Shown piece after piece: positions 1-6,376 of a DNA stretch of 7,323 bases. A program made the translations under genes and the position numbers. Origin of the DNA: an uncultured Brevibacterium sp. GTDB taxonomy: Bacteria; Actinomycetota; Actinomycetes; Actinomycetales; Brevibacteriaceae. The notes under the pieces are model-generated. The model was not told the origin of the DNA. It worked only from the letters and a program-made list of their open reading frames with translations, and ran no database searches. Position 1 is the stretch's first letter. Each line of letters opens with the position of its first letter. The stretch is from NCBI GenBank assembly GCA_902489215.1, contig CABTZE010000103.1:1-7323 (forward strand), in the 5' to 3' direction.

Positions 1-63
1 ACGGGTGAGCGGCACCCTTTACCGAGCAGACTCCCCTTTTCCCATCCCTGACCAGGAGGCACC
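1..63 (+). other. Leader upstream of ABC permease; upstream gene end unresolved
   Basis: This short stretch ends in a strong ribosome binding site for the permease gene. A stop codon at 6-8 in one frame could end an upstream gene, which by analogy with polar amino-acid importers would be the solute-binding protein, but only one codon of that frame is visible. Stops in the other two frames come at 49-51 and 71-73 and give no peptide I recognise. Positions 29-50 are pyrimidine-rich and look non-coding. No promoter can be supported here. Confidence 0.3.
54..59 (+). promoter_or_regulatory. Ribosome binding site AGGAGG for the permease
   Basis: A perfect AGGAGG lies 4 nt before the GTG at 64. The spacing is short, but the next in-frame start (ATG at 76) would be 16 nt away, so the site favours the GTG start. 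Confidence 0.7.
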
Positions 64-858
64 GTGGCACTGAGCATGAAGCAGCGCCGCCGCACATCCC
101 TGACGATCCAGTACGCGATCTTCTTCATCGTTGTCATCATTCTGGCCGTCACAATCGACTGGCCGAATATCGTCGACAAATTCTTCAACTTCCGGATCAT
201 GGCCCAGCAGTTCCCGGACGTGATCACCACCGCGCTGAAGAACACAATCATCTACACGGCCCTGGGCTTTGTGTTCTCCATGGCGCTGGGCATCCTGCTG
301 GCGCTCATGAAGCTGTCGTCGGTGGGCCCGTACCGCTGGGTCGCAACCGCGTACATCGAATTCTTCCGCGGTGTCCCCGCGCTTCTCGTGTTCCTGGCCT
401 TCGGCTTCGGCATTCCGACCGCGTTCAAGGTCAACCTCGACAACTACCTCACGGTCATGCTGGCGCTGGGAATCGTCGGCTCTGCCTACATCGCCGAAAC
501 TCTGCGCGCTGGTCTGCAGGCTGTGCCGAAAGGACAGTACGAGGCGGCGCGTTCGCTGGGCATGAGCCACTCTCGGGCCATGATCTCGGTGGTCATTCCG
601 CAGGCGTTCAAGATCATCCTGCCGCCGCTGACCAACGAAATCATCATCATGACGAAAGACTCGTCGCTGATCTACCTGCTGGGCCTGCTGCCCAGTCAGT
701 TCGAACTGGCGCTGTTCGGCAAGAACGCCATCGCCGCGCCGGAGGCCGGCCTGACGCCGCTCGTGGTAGCAGGTGCCTGCTACCTCGTCATCACACTGCC
801 CCTGGGCTGGCTGGCCCGCAAGTTCGAATCCCGCCAGCAGAAAGCGAATGGAGCCTGA
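64..858 (+). CDS. Polar amino-acid ABC transporter permease (His/Glu/Gln family)
   Basis: This is an integral membrane subunit of an ABC importer for polar amino acids or similar small molecules, 264 aa, a usual length for the family. Hydrophobic segments lie near residues 16-31, 60-82, 104-118, 127-148, 174-195 and 230-250. The cytoplasmic EAA loop that docks on the ATPase is clear: GQYEAARSLGM at 157-167, with E160, A161, A162 and G166. Two other family signatures are EFFRGVPALLVFL at 99-111 and TKDSSLIYLLGL at 197-208. The GTG start is chosen because AGGAGG sits just before it. The ATPase gene begins 1 nt after the stop, so the two are surely co-translated. Only one permease is visible, so it may act as a homodimer unless a second lies upstream. 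The hydrolase genes downstream suggest an amino-acid derivative as substrate, which is inference. Family assignment is firm; substrate is unknown. Confidence 0.93.
   Translation: MALSMKQRRRTSLTIQYAIFFIVVIILAVTIDWPNIVDKFFNFRIMAQQFPDVITTALKNTIIYTALGFVFSMALGILLALMKLSSVGPYRWVATAYIEFFRGVPALLVFLAFGFGIPTAFKVNLDNYLTVMLALGIVGSAYIAETLRAGLQAVPKGQYEAARSLGMSHSRAMISVVIPQAFKIILPPLTNEIIIMTKDSSLIYLLGLLPSQFELALFGKNAIAAPEAGLTPLVVAGACYLVITLPLGWLARKFESRQQKANGA
850..853 (+). promoter_or_regulatory. Ribosome binding site GGAG deciding the ATPase start
   Basis: GGAG lies inside the last codons of the permease gene, 6 nt before the ATG at 860. The alternative in-frame ATG at 848 has only a weak purine stretch before it. 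Initiation at 860 therefore looks preferred and coupled to permease termination. Confidence 0.6.
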
Positions 859-859
859 C

Positions 860-1633
860 ATGACTGCTGAACAGACCGCAGCCGTCACACCGGCTGTCAA
901 AATCACCGACCTGCACAAGTCCTACGGCGACGTCGAAGTCCTCAAGGGCATCAACGTCGAGGTGCTGCCAGGCGAAGTCGTCTGCCTCATCGGCCCGTCC
1001 GGTTCTGGAAAGTCGACCCTTCTGCGCTGCATCAATGTGCTCGAACAGTCCAACAGCGGAACCATCGAGGTTGCCGGCTTCACCGCAACGGACCCCGACA
1101 CCGACCTCAACGTCATGCGCCAGCACGTGGGAATGGTGTTCCAGAGCTTCAACCTGTTCTCCCACAAGACAGTTCTGGAGAACTGCACGATCGCGCAGAT
1201 CCGGGTTGCCAAGCGCGCCCCTGAAGAAGCACAGAAGATCGCCGTGGAGAACCTCAAGATCGTCGGTCTGGACCACCTCGCAGATCGCTACCCGGACCAG
1301 CTGTCCGGCGGTCAGCAGCAGCGTGTGGCGATTGCACGCGCCCTGTGCATGAACCCCGACCTCATGCTGTTCGACGAACCGACCTCGGCACTCGACCCCG
1401 AAACCGTCGGCGATGTCCTTCAAGCCATGCGCCGTTTGGCCAGCGAGGGCATGACGATGGTCGTCGTCACCCACGAAATGAACTTCGCCCACGAAGTCGC
1501 CGACAAGGTGGTCTTCATGGACGGCGGAGTTGTCGTCGAAATGGGCCCGCCGGCGGAGGTCATCGGCAACCCGCAGCACAAGCGCACGCAAAGCTTCCTC
1601 AAGCGCGTTCTCGACCCTGACCACATGGAATAG
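860..1633 (+). CDS. Polar amino-acid ABC transporter ATP-binding protein
   Basis: This cytoplasmic ATPase, 257 aa, powers the importer formed with the permease just upstream. All nucleotide-binding motifs are intact: Walker A GPSGSGKST at 45-53, Q-loop Q95 in MVFQSFNLF, signature LSGGQQQR at 148-155, Walker B LMLFDEP at 168-174, D-loop SALD at 176-179 and switch histidine H205 in VVTHEM. The FNLFSHKTVLENC segment and overall length are typical of the GlnQ/HisP/ArtP-type group. The start at 860 is preferred over the ATG at 848 (12 nt upstream, overlapping the permease) because of the GGAG site. Only 1 nt separates it from the permease stop. Motifs settle the function but not the transported molecule. 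The amidohydrolase follows 26 nt downstream and seems to have its own promoter as well. Confidence 0.95.
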   Translation: MTAEQTAAVTPAVKITDLHKSYGDVEVLKGINVEVLPGEVVCLIGPSGSGKSTLLRCINVLEQSNSGTIEVAGFTATDPDTDLNVMRQHVGMVFQSFNLFSHKTVLENCTIAQIRVAKRAPEEAQKIAVENLKIVGLDHLADRYPDQLSGGQQQRVAIARALCMNPDLMLFDEPTSALDPETVGDVLQAMRRLASEGMTMVVVTHEMNFAHEVADKVVFMDGGVVVEMGPPAEVIGNPQHKRTQSFLKRVLDPDHME

Positions 1634-1660
1634 GCACCACTCCGACGTAGTATCGAACTA
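1625..1660 (+). promoter_or_regulatory. Probable leaderless promoter of the amidohydrolase gene
   Basis: A TAGTAT box at 1648-1653 fits the actinobacterial -10 pattern TANNNT. Its last T is 7 positions before the A of the ATG at 1660, which puts the expected transcription start exactly on that A. No Shine-Dalgarno sequence precedes the ATG. The -35 at the 17-nt spacing (ATGGAA, 1625-1630) is weak, matching TTGACA at 3 of 6 positions. This geometry is the known layout of leaderless genes in actinobacteria. Co-transcription from the ABC genes may also occur. Confidence 0.5.
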
Positions 1661-3336
1661 TGCGCCTTGATCTGAGAATCGACAATGCCAATCTTCTGAC
1701 GATGGAGCCCGCCGGCGAAGCCGACCCGTACGGCACGCGCGCTCGGTTGGGCTCCATCGGCGTCATCGGGGACAGGATTGTTGCGGTGGGCGACGAAGCC
1801 CACGACGTCGCAGCCGATCGCGTTCTCGACGCCGACGGCCGCTTCCTCGCCCCCGGCTTCAACGACGTCCACTGCCACACCGCCTGGTACGGCATGACGC
1901 TGCTGGACGTCAGCGTTGAAAAGCTCGGCACGATGGACGCCGTGTACGCAGCGCTCGAAGCAGCCGCAAAGGACAAGGCTCCCGGCGAGTGGGTGACCGC
2001 CACCGGCTTTTCGCAGAATGACTACGACGGTCAGTACCCGGACATTCAGGTGCTCGACCGGATTGCGGACGGCCGTCCCATGTTCATCCGCCAGGTGTCC
2101 GGCCACGCTGCCATCGCCAACTCGGAAGCGCTCGAGCGCGCAGGTGTTTTCCGCGACGACTTCGAAACACCCGAAGGCGGCAAGGTTGTTCGCGACGAGC
2201 ACGGTCAGCCCACCGGGCTGATCGAAGAAACGGCGCAGGCCCTCGTGCAGGACCTCATCCGCCCCTACTCGCGATCGCTTATGGTTGATGCGATTGAAGC
2301 GGCCACCTCGTCTTATGCCCAGCAGGGCCTGACCAGCTTCGGCGATGCCGGCATCGCCGCGGGCTGGATCGGACACTCGCCAACGGAGCTCGGCGCCTAC
2401 CAGGAAGCCCGGCAGAACGGCCGCCTGCACGCACGCGGCCAGCTCATGCCGATGGCCGATGCTCTGCGCCCCCTGCACGCTCACGATGACGATCAGAACG
2501 GACTGGGGCTCGACCTTGGCGTGGTCAGCGGCTTCGGTGACCCCATGCTCCGCCTCGGCCCGATCAAGATCTTCATGGACGGCGCTATGAGCTCCGAAAC
2601 CGCCGCCATGTACGAAAACTACGAAGGCTCAGACACGCCCGGTTACTTCCAGGACGACCCCGAGGTGCTGCGCGCCCGGATCCTCGACACGTACCGGGCC
2701 GGGTGGTCGCTGGCGGTGCACGCGATCGGCGACAAGGCCGTAGCCAAGGCCATTGAGTTCATCTGCGAAGCCCAGGACACCTACGGCTTCCCCGCCGAGC
2801 GCCAGCCGGGCCACACGATTCCCAACCGCATTGAGCACGCAGCCATGGTCAGCGACCCCCAGCTGAAGACCCTGCGCGAATACGGCATTGCGGTCACCCC
2901 GCAGGCGGCGTTTGCCGACGCGATCGGCGATGCCCAGAACGCCTCCCTTGGCGAGGCCCGCCGGCCTCTGCTCTATCGCGCCAAGGCGTTCTTCGACGCC
3001 GGGGTTCTGCTGCCCGGCTCGTCCGACCGCCCGTGCGCTGACGGCACTCCCCTGCGCGGCATCCAGGCTTTTGTCGACCGCCGCACCCGCTCCGGCGACG
3101 TCATGGGATCTGCAGAAGAATGCATCACGCCGCAGCAGGCACTGGCCGCCTACACCTCGATCGCGGCGGAAGCCTCCGGCGACCTTGCCGACAAGGGAAC
3201 GCTCAGCCGCGGCAAACTGGCTGACTTCGTCTTCCTCGACGAAAACCCGGTTGCGGTCGACCCCACCACAATCAAAGACATCAACGTGGCAGCCACCATG
3301 CTCGGCGGCCGCTTCACGCACGGAAACCTCGACTGA
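1660..3336 (+). CDS. YtcJ-type metal-dependent amidohydrolase (Amidohydro_3 family)
   Basis: This is a predicted cytoplasmic metal-dependent hydrolase of the amidohydrolase superfamily, 558 aa, normal for YtcJ/NfdA-like proteins. It would cleave an amide, N-formyl or cyclic amide bond; the substrate is not evident. An N-terminal beta-sandwich region comes first, then the PGFNDVHCH strand with the metal-binding HxH pair H71/H73. Further likely active-site residues are K303 (GPIKIFMDGA), H354 (AVHAIGDKA), H393 (RIEHAAM) and D456 (GSSDRP). A C-terminal segment near 525-558 (GKLADFVFLD) closes the sandwich as usual. There is no signal peptide. The ATG at 1660 is kept because the first strand (LDLRIDNANLL) belongs to the fold and a -10 box sits in leaderless position. 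The gene stands between an amino-acid importer and an M20 carbamoylase-like hydrolase, so a role in stepwise breakdown of an imported compound is likely. Family is firm, reaction unknown. Confidence 0.92.
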   Translation: MRLDLRIDNANLLTMEPAGEADPYGTRARLGSIGVIGDRIVAVGDEAHDVAADRVLDADGRFLAPGFNDVHCHTAWYGMTLLDVSVEKLGTMDAVYAALEAAAKDKAPGEWVTATGFSQNDYDGQYPDIQVLDRIADGRPMFIRQVSGHAAIANSEALERAGVFRDDFETPEGGKVVRDEHGQPTGLIEETAQALVQDLIRPYSRSLMVDAIEAATSSYAQQGLTSFGDAGIAAGWIGHSPTELGAYQEARQNGRLHARGQLMPMADALRPLHAHDDDQNGLGLDLGVVSGFGDPMLRLGPIKIFMDGAMSSETAAMYENYEGSDTPGYFQDDPEVLRARILDTYRAGWSLAVHAIGDKAVAKAIEFICEAQDTYGFPAERQPGHTIPNRIEHAAMVSDPQLKTLREYGIAVTPQAAFADAIGDAQNASLGEARRPLLYRAKAFFDAGVLLPGSSDRPCADGTPLRGIQAFVDRRTRSGDVMGSAEECITPQQALAAYTSIAAEASGDLADKGTLSRGKLADFVFLDENPVAVDPTTIKDINVAATMLGGRFTHGNLD

Positions 3337-3351
3337 CCCCGTCCACATATG

Positions 3352-3358
3352 AAAGGAG
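3352..3358 (+). promoter_or_regulatory. Ribosome binding site AAAGGAG setting a GTG start
   Basis: AAAGGAG lies 5 nt before the GTG at 3364. The in-frame ATG at 3349 comes before this site and has no purine-rich stretch of its own, so the GTG is the better start. Confidence 0.7.
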
Positions 3359-3363
3359 CTGCA

Positions 3364-4599
3364 GTGTCCACAGACGCGCACGCCCAGGAATTCCTCACAG
3401 ACTTCGCCACCATGAGCAGCTTCGGGCGGACCGCCCGCGGCGGTGTGGACCGGGAGGCAATGACGGAAGCCGACGTTGACCAGCGCAACTGGCTTGGCGG
3501 CTGGCTGGAAGAGCGCGGCTTCAGCGTTGAAGTCGACAGGGTCGGCAACCAGTTCGGCCTGTACCGCTTCCACGCGGATGCGCCGTTCGTCCTGTTCGGT
3601 TCGCACATGGACTCCCAGCCGACCGCCGGCCGCTTCGACGGCGCCTACGGCGTACTTGCGGCAGCCCACGCGGCCCACCGCGTCGTCGAGGCCCACAAGA
3701 CTGCCGGAACCACCCCGAAGTACAACATCGGCGTGGTCAACTGGTTCAACGAAGAGGGTTCGCGCTTCGAACCTTCGATGATGGGTTCGGGCGTCTACAC
3801 CGGCAAACTCGACGCTGACACCGTGCTCAAAACAGAAGACCTCGACGGCACCTCGGTCGAAGATGCGCTGCGCGCCGGCGGCTACCTCGGAACGGGCGAG
3901 GGCCCGGAGGCTGCCGCCTACGGTGAGATCCACGTGGAGCAGGGCCGCCTCATGGAGGATGCGGGCAAGCAGATCGGGCTTGTGGAGGCCACGTGGGCTG
4001 CCCACAAGTACCACCTGATCGTCCACGGTGAGCAGGCCCACACCGGCTCAACTGTCATTGCCGACCGCCACGATGCCCTGCTGGGTGCATCGCACCTGGT
4101 GATTGCGGCACGCGAAATCGCCGATGAGTTCGGCATCCACTCCTCGGTCGGGCAGATGGTCGTCCTGCCGAACTCGCCGGTCGTGGTGCCCAGCGAAGTG
4201 CGCATGCACATGGACTTCCGCTCCCCCAGCCAGGAAAAGGTCGAACAGGCCGACGCCAAGCTCAAGGAGCGCATCAAGCAGATCGAAGAGAGCGCCGCGG
4301 TCCGCATTGAAGAGGGCACGGCTCATGCGTGGGACAAGCAGGCCTACCACGATTCCGGTGTTGAGCTCAGCCGCCAGGCAGCAGAAGACCTGGGGCTGTC
4401 ACACATGAACATCATGACCGTCGCCGGCCACGACTCGACGAACATGAAGGACATCGTTCCGACCGTCATGCTCTTCGTCCCCTCCGCTGAAGGTGTGAGC
4501 CACAACGAAGAGGAGTTCACCACCGACGAGGACATGGTCGCCGGTGTCGAGCACTTCACCGAGGTTGTCCGCCGCATGGCCGACGGAGCCCTCGACTGA
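3364..4599 (+). CDS. M20-type Zn-dependent hydrolase (N-carbamoyl-amino-acid hydrolase/allantoate amidohydrolase group)
   Basis: This is a cytoplasmic di-metal amidase of peptidase family M20, in the hydantoinase/carbamoylase subgroup that hydrolyses N-carbamoyl amino acids, ureidopropionate or allantoate. It has 411 aa, the usual length. Putative metal ligands are H81 (GSHMDS), D92 (GRFDGAYG), E131 (NEEGSRF), H190 (EIHVEQG) and H380 (GVSHNEEE), with E130 as the likely catalytic base. The lid/dimerisation domain lies at roughly 200-315 and carries H226 (EQAHTGST), N270 and R286 (DFRSP); GHDSTNM at 355-361 belongs to the catalytic domain. The Asn usual in the NVVP motif is replaced by V273, which may change substrate binding. 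The GTG start is chosen for its AAAGGAG site; an ATG at 3349 would add five residues. The gene follows the amidohydrolase by 27 nt and is followed by yigZ after 2 nt. A role in releasing free amino acid and ammonia/CO2 from an imported precursor is inference; the exact substrate is unknown. Confidence 0.9.
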   Translation: MSTDAHAQEFLTDFATMSSFGRTARGGVDREAMTEADVDQRNWLGGWLEERGFSVEVDRVGNQFGLYRFHADAPFVLFGSHMDSQPTAGRFDGAYGVLAAAHAAHRVVEAHKTAGTTPKYNIGVVNWFNEEGSRFEPSMMGSGVYTGKLDADTVLKTEDLDGTSVEDALRAGGYLGTGEGPEAAAYGEIHVEQGRLMEDAGKQIGLVEATWAAHKYHLIVHGEQAHTGSTVIADRHDALLGASHLVIAAREIADEFGIHSSVGQMVVLPNSPVVVPSEVRMHMDFRSPSQEKVEQADAKLKERIKQIEESAAVRIEEGTAHAWDKQAYHDSGVELSRQAAEDLGLSHMNIMTVAGHDSTNMKDIVPTVMLFVPSAEGVSHNEEEFTTDEDMVAGVEHFTEVVRRMADGALD

Positions 4600-4601
4600 G
4601 C

Positions 4602-5273
4602 GTGAACGCTGAAGACTCTGCCGCACAGCTGCGGAAGGCTCTCGCGGAATTCCCCGTCGAGGCCTTCCGCACTGTCGCGGGCGCTGGCGAGGCAACGCTG
4701 GAGATCAAAAAGTCCGAGTTCATCGGCGTCATCGCCCCGGCGACAACGGAAGAAGAAGCCCGGCGGATCATCGACGAACAGAAGCAGCTGCACCCGAAAG
4801 CCCGCCACTGGTGCACCGCCTACGTGCTGGGCCCGGATGCCCGCACACAGCGATCAAACGACGACGGCGAACCTGCGGGCACCGCGGGGGCGCCGATCCT
4901 CGATGTTCTGGGCGGCAGCGGTCTGACGGATGTTGTTGCGGTTGTGACGCGCTATTTCGGCGGGGTTCTGCTGGGTGCGGGAGGGCTTGTCCGCGCATAC
5001 GGTTCGGCCGCTTCTGAAGCTCTTGCACGAACAACGATCATCACCCGCAATCTCATCGTGCCCGTCAGCGCAAGGCTTGACTATTCAACGGCAGACACCG
5101 TGCGAGCACGTGCCGAGCAGCGCGGGTGGAAAATCATTGATGCCGAATACGCCGCGGATGTCACGATGCACGCGGGAGTTCCGGCTGACGACGTCGATGA
5201 CTACGCGCGGATGCTGGCCGACATCAGCGCCGGTTCCGCACAGCCGATCATCGGCACACCCCGCTACGTGTAG
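4602..5273 (+). CDS. yigZ: YigZ/IMPACT family protein (UPF0029)
   Basis: This belongs to the widespread YigZ/IMPACT family. The bacterial role is poorly defined; eukaryotic IMPACT/Yih1 relates to control of translation through Gcn2. The 223-aa protein has the N-terminal UPF0029 domain at about 30-140, with LEIKKSEFIG (33-42), SNDDGEPAGTAG (85-96) and TRYFGGVLLGAGGLVRAYG (116-134), all family hallmarks. The remainder (about 145-215) matches the position of the ferredoxin-like DUF1949 domain. The first 20 or so residues are an extension over many homologues, but no other usual start codon lies between 4602 and the domain. The GTG start is 2 nt after the M20 stop and has only a distant GGAG (13 nt), so it probably depends on translational coupling. 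It is likely a housekeeping gene co-transcribed with the catabolic genes, not part of the pathway. Confidence 0.92.
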   Translation: MNAEDSAAQLRKALAEFPVEAFRTVAGAGEATLEIKKSEFIGVIAPATTEEEARRIIDEQKQLHPKARHWCTAYVLGPDARTQRSNDDGEPAGTAGAPILDVLGGSGLTDVVAVVTRYFGGVLLGAGGLVRAYGSAASEALARTTIITRNLIVPVSARLDYSTADTVRARAEQRGWKIIDAEYAADVTMHAGVPADDVDDYARMLADISAGSAQPIIGTPRYV

Positions 5274-5277
5274 CGGG
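5260..5277. repeat. Perfect inverted repeat across the yigZ stop codon
   Basis: CCCGCTAC and GTAGCGGG face each other across 2 nt, giving a stem of about 7 bp with a CGTG loop that contains the last codons and the stop of yigZ. No T-rich run follows, so on its own it is a poor Rho-independent terminator. It may add to 3'-end stability or pausing ahead of the next hairpin. Confidence 0.55.
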
Positions 5278-5285
5278 CGGCGGGG

Positions 5286-5320
5286 GCTGGGCCTAAACGA
5301 AGCCGGCCCAGCATTTCATT
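5286..5320 (+). terminator. Likely terminator between convergent yigZ and ybaK
   Basis: GCTGGGCC (5286-5293) and GGCCCAGC (5305-5312) form a perfect 8-bp GC-rich stem with an 11-nt loop, followed on the + strand by the T-rich ATTTCATT. It fills most of the gap between convergent genes. The - strand reading has no T-tail, so it fits termination of the + strand operon best. Confidence 0.6.
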
Positions 5321-5808
5321 CAGTCGAGTGTTGCGATTCGGCCGATCTTGGCCTGAGTGAGCGACACAATGTCGTCTGGCTGCATTTCCACCTGAAGGCC
5401 GCGTTTGCCTGCTGATACGAACACCGTCGGGTGGTCTGCAATCGTCTTGTCGGCAATGACGGGGTGCTGACGGCGCTGCCCGAACGGGCTCACTCCCCCG
5501 GTTGTGAATCCGGTGCGGCGTTCAGTTTCCGCCACTCCCGCCAGCTGGGCTTTGCGACCGCCGGCGATGGACGCCGCGGCTTTCAGGTCGAGCTGCCCCG
5601 ATACCGGCACCAGTGCGATCACCGGTTTCCCGTCGACGAGGATCATCAGGGTTTTGAAAACCCTCCCGTATTCGACTCCCAGTTTGTCCGCCGCTTCTGT
5701 TCCGTAGCGGCGTGCCGCCGGATCGTGCTCGAATTCGTGCAGGGAGTAGGAAACTCCCTTGACGTTGAGCACTTTGAGTGCGGTTGTCGATGCGGTCTGG
5801 GTCTTCAC
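5320..5808 (-). CDS. ybaK: Cys-tRNA(Pro) deacylase, YbaK/EbsC family
   Basis: This is a trans-acting editing protein that hydrolyses cysteine mis-attached to tRNA-Pro, acting in the cytosol beside prolyl-tRNA synthetase. The 162 aa match the stand-alone YbaK length. Seen in the sequence are the conserved lysine K52 in the VFKTL strand (50-54), the strand VIALVPVSGQLDLK (63-76) and the signature GFTTGGVSPFGQ (100-111). The GTG start at 5808 is set by an AGGAGG at 5821-5816 on the minus strand with 7-nt spacing; the frame stays open further upstream, but that part crosses a palindrome and encodes nothing family-like. The gene has a possible promoter near 5865-5894 and converges on yigZ. Family identity is firm; specificity for Cys-tRNA(Pro), as opposed to a related mischarged tRNA, comes from the family. 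Confidence 0.92.
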   Translation of the reverse strand: MKTQTASTTALKVLNVKGVSYSLHEFEHDPAARRYGTEAADKLGVEYGRVFKTLMILVDGKPVIALVPVSGQLDLKAAASIAGGRKAQLAGVAETERRTGFTTGGVSPFGQRRQHPVIADKTIADHPTVFVSAGKRGLQVEMQPDDIVSLTQAKIGRIATLD

Positions 5809-5815
5809 GCGTCTT

Positions 5816-5821
5816 CCTCCT
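5816..5821 (-). promoter_or_regulatory. Ribosome binding site AGGAGG deciding the ybaK start
   Basis: Minus-strand AGGAGG lies 7 nt before the GTG at 5808. It separates the true YbaK start from about 109 upstream in-frame codons that look non-coding. Confidence 0.8.
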
Positions 5822-5864
5822 GCACGGCGGGCGTGCGGGCTCTTATCCGTTTGGTCTGCCGTCC

Positions 5865-5894
5865 ACCATATGAAAAGCCGCCCGCTCGTACCAA
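5865..5894 (-). promoter_or_regulatory. Possible ybaK promoter
   Basis: On the minus strand TTGGTA (5894-5889) and TATGGT (5870-5865) are 18 nt apart, each matching 4 of 6 consensus bases. The start would fall near 5858 and give a leader of about 50 nt. The neighbouring terminator-like palindrome makes an independent ybaK promoter necessary, which supports this call indirectly. Confidence 0.35.
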
Positions 5895-5937
5895 TTCGCG
5901 ATGATTCGCTCACTCCCGCTCCCCCTGCCGACAAACG

Positions 5938-5975
5938 CACGAGGTGGTGCGCACCCGGGTGCGCACCACCTCGTG
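5938..5975 (-). terminator. Perfect 38-bp palindrome, probable thioredoxin terminator
   Basis: The half CACGAGGTGGTGCGCACCC is followed immediately by its exact reverse complement, centred between 5956 and 5957. As RNA it can fold into about 17 bp with a CCGG loop. It starts 27 nt after the thioredoxin stop in the minus direction and is followed there by CGTTTGTC, a short T-rich tail. That suits a terminator. A dimeric protein-binding site is possible but less likely at this place. Confidence 0.6.
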
Positions 5976-6001
5976 AGCGGTGTGTATGGGAGGAGTCGGC
6001 G

Positions 6002-6376
6002 TCAGTTCTGCTCTTCTGCTTCGGCTTCTGCGATGGTGCGGCGAATCTCGTCCATGTCGAGGTCTTTGACCTGGCCGATGAGGTCGTCAAGGGCCGAACC
6101 GGGCAGGGCGCCGGCCTGGCGGAACACGAGGACACCGTCGCGGAAGGCCATGAGCGTTGGGATCGAGGTGATCCCGGCCTGCGCGGCCAGCTGCTGTTCT
6201 TCTTCCGTGTTGATTTTCGCGAAGGTCACGTCGGTGTGCTTTTCCGAGGCTTTGTCGTATACCGGCGCGAACTGGCGGCACGGGCCGCACCAGGATGCCC
6301 AGAAGTCAAGAAGCACAATGCCGTCGGTCAGGACGGTCTCTTCGAACTTTTCTGCTGTCAGGTCGATGGTGGCCAT
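6002..6376 (-). CDS. trxA: Thioredoxin
   Basis: This small cytosolic disulfide reductase is kept reduced by thioredoxin reductase and donates electrons to cellular proteins. It has 124 aa and no signal peptide. The active site WCGPC is at 29-33 in DFWASWCGPCRQF, and the cis-proline is P73 in SIPTLMAF. The glycine-containing loop near FRDGVLVF (78-85) is also in place. The protein is about 15 residues longer than a classical thioredoxin and ends in an acidic tail rich in Glu and Ala (113-124). The ATG at 6376 has AGGAGG at 6388-6383 with 6-nt spacing. No reductase gene is nearby, so this may be one of several thioredoxins in the genome; the symbol marks the family, not a proven main thioredoxin. 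Downstream lies the 38-bp palindrome, and upstream 116 nt separate it from the metallopeptidase gene. Confidence 0.94.
   Translation of the reverse strand: MATIDLTAEKFEETVLTDGIVLLDFWASWCGPCRQFAPVYDKASEKHTDVTFAKINTEEEQQLAAQAGITSIPTLMAFRDGVLVFRQAGALPGSALDDLIGQVKDLDMDEIRRTIAEAEAEEQN

Noticed and set aside
1..51. C-terminus of an upstream solute-binding protein
   Set aside because: Expected from context, but too little sequence is present to identify the frame or any motif.
19..918. Minus-strand open frame opposite the permease
   Set aside because: The plus strand encodes a complete permease with EAA loop; the antisense product is low-complexity Arg/Asp/Gln-rich.
1420..2484. Minus-strand open frame (354 codons) opposite the ATPase and amidohydrolase genes
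   Set aside because: No domain signature; the opposite strand encodes full Walker and metal-binding motifs.
2629..4041. Very long minus-strand open frame (470 codons) spanning parts of the amidohydrolase and M20 genes
   Set aside because: It lies opposite two clearly conserved enzymes and its translation is rich in Gly, Val, Arg and Ala without recognisable motifs. It is a by-product of GC-rich codon use.
5822..5937. Possible riboswitch or small RNA upstream of ybaK
   Set aside because: No recognisable conserved RNA motif or strong extended pairing besides the palindrome at 5938-5975.
5809..6135. In-frame 109-residue upstream extension of YbaK
   Set aside because: The extension overlaps the thioredoxin gene and the palindrome, while a strong AGGAGG points to the GTG at 5808.
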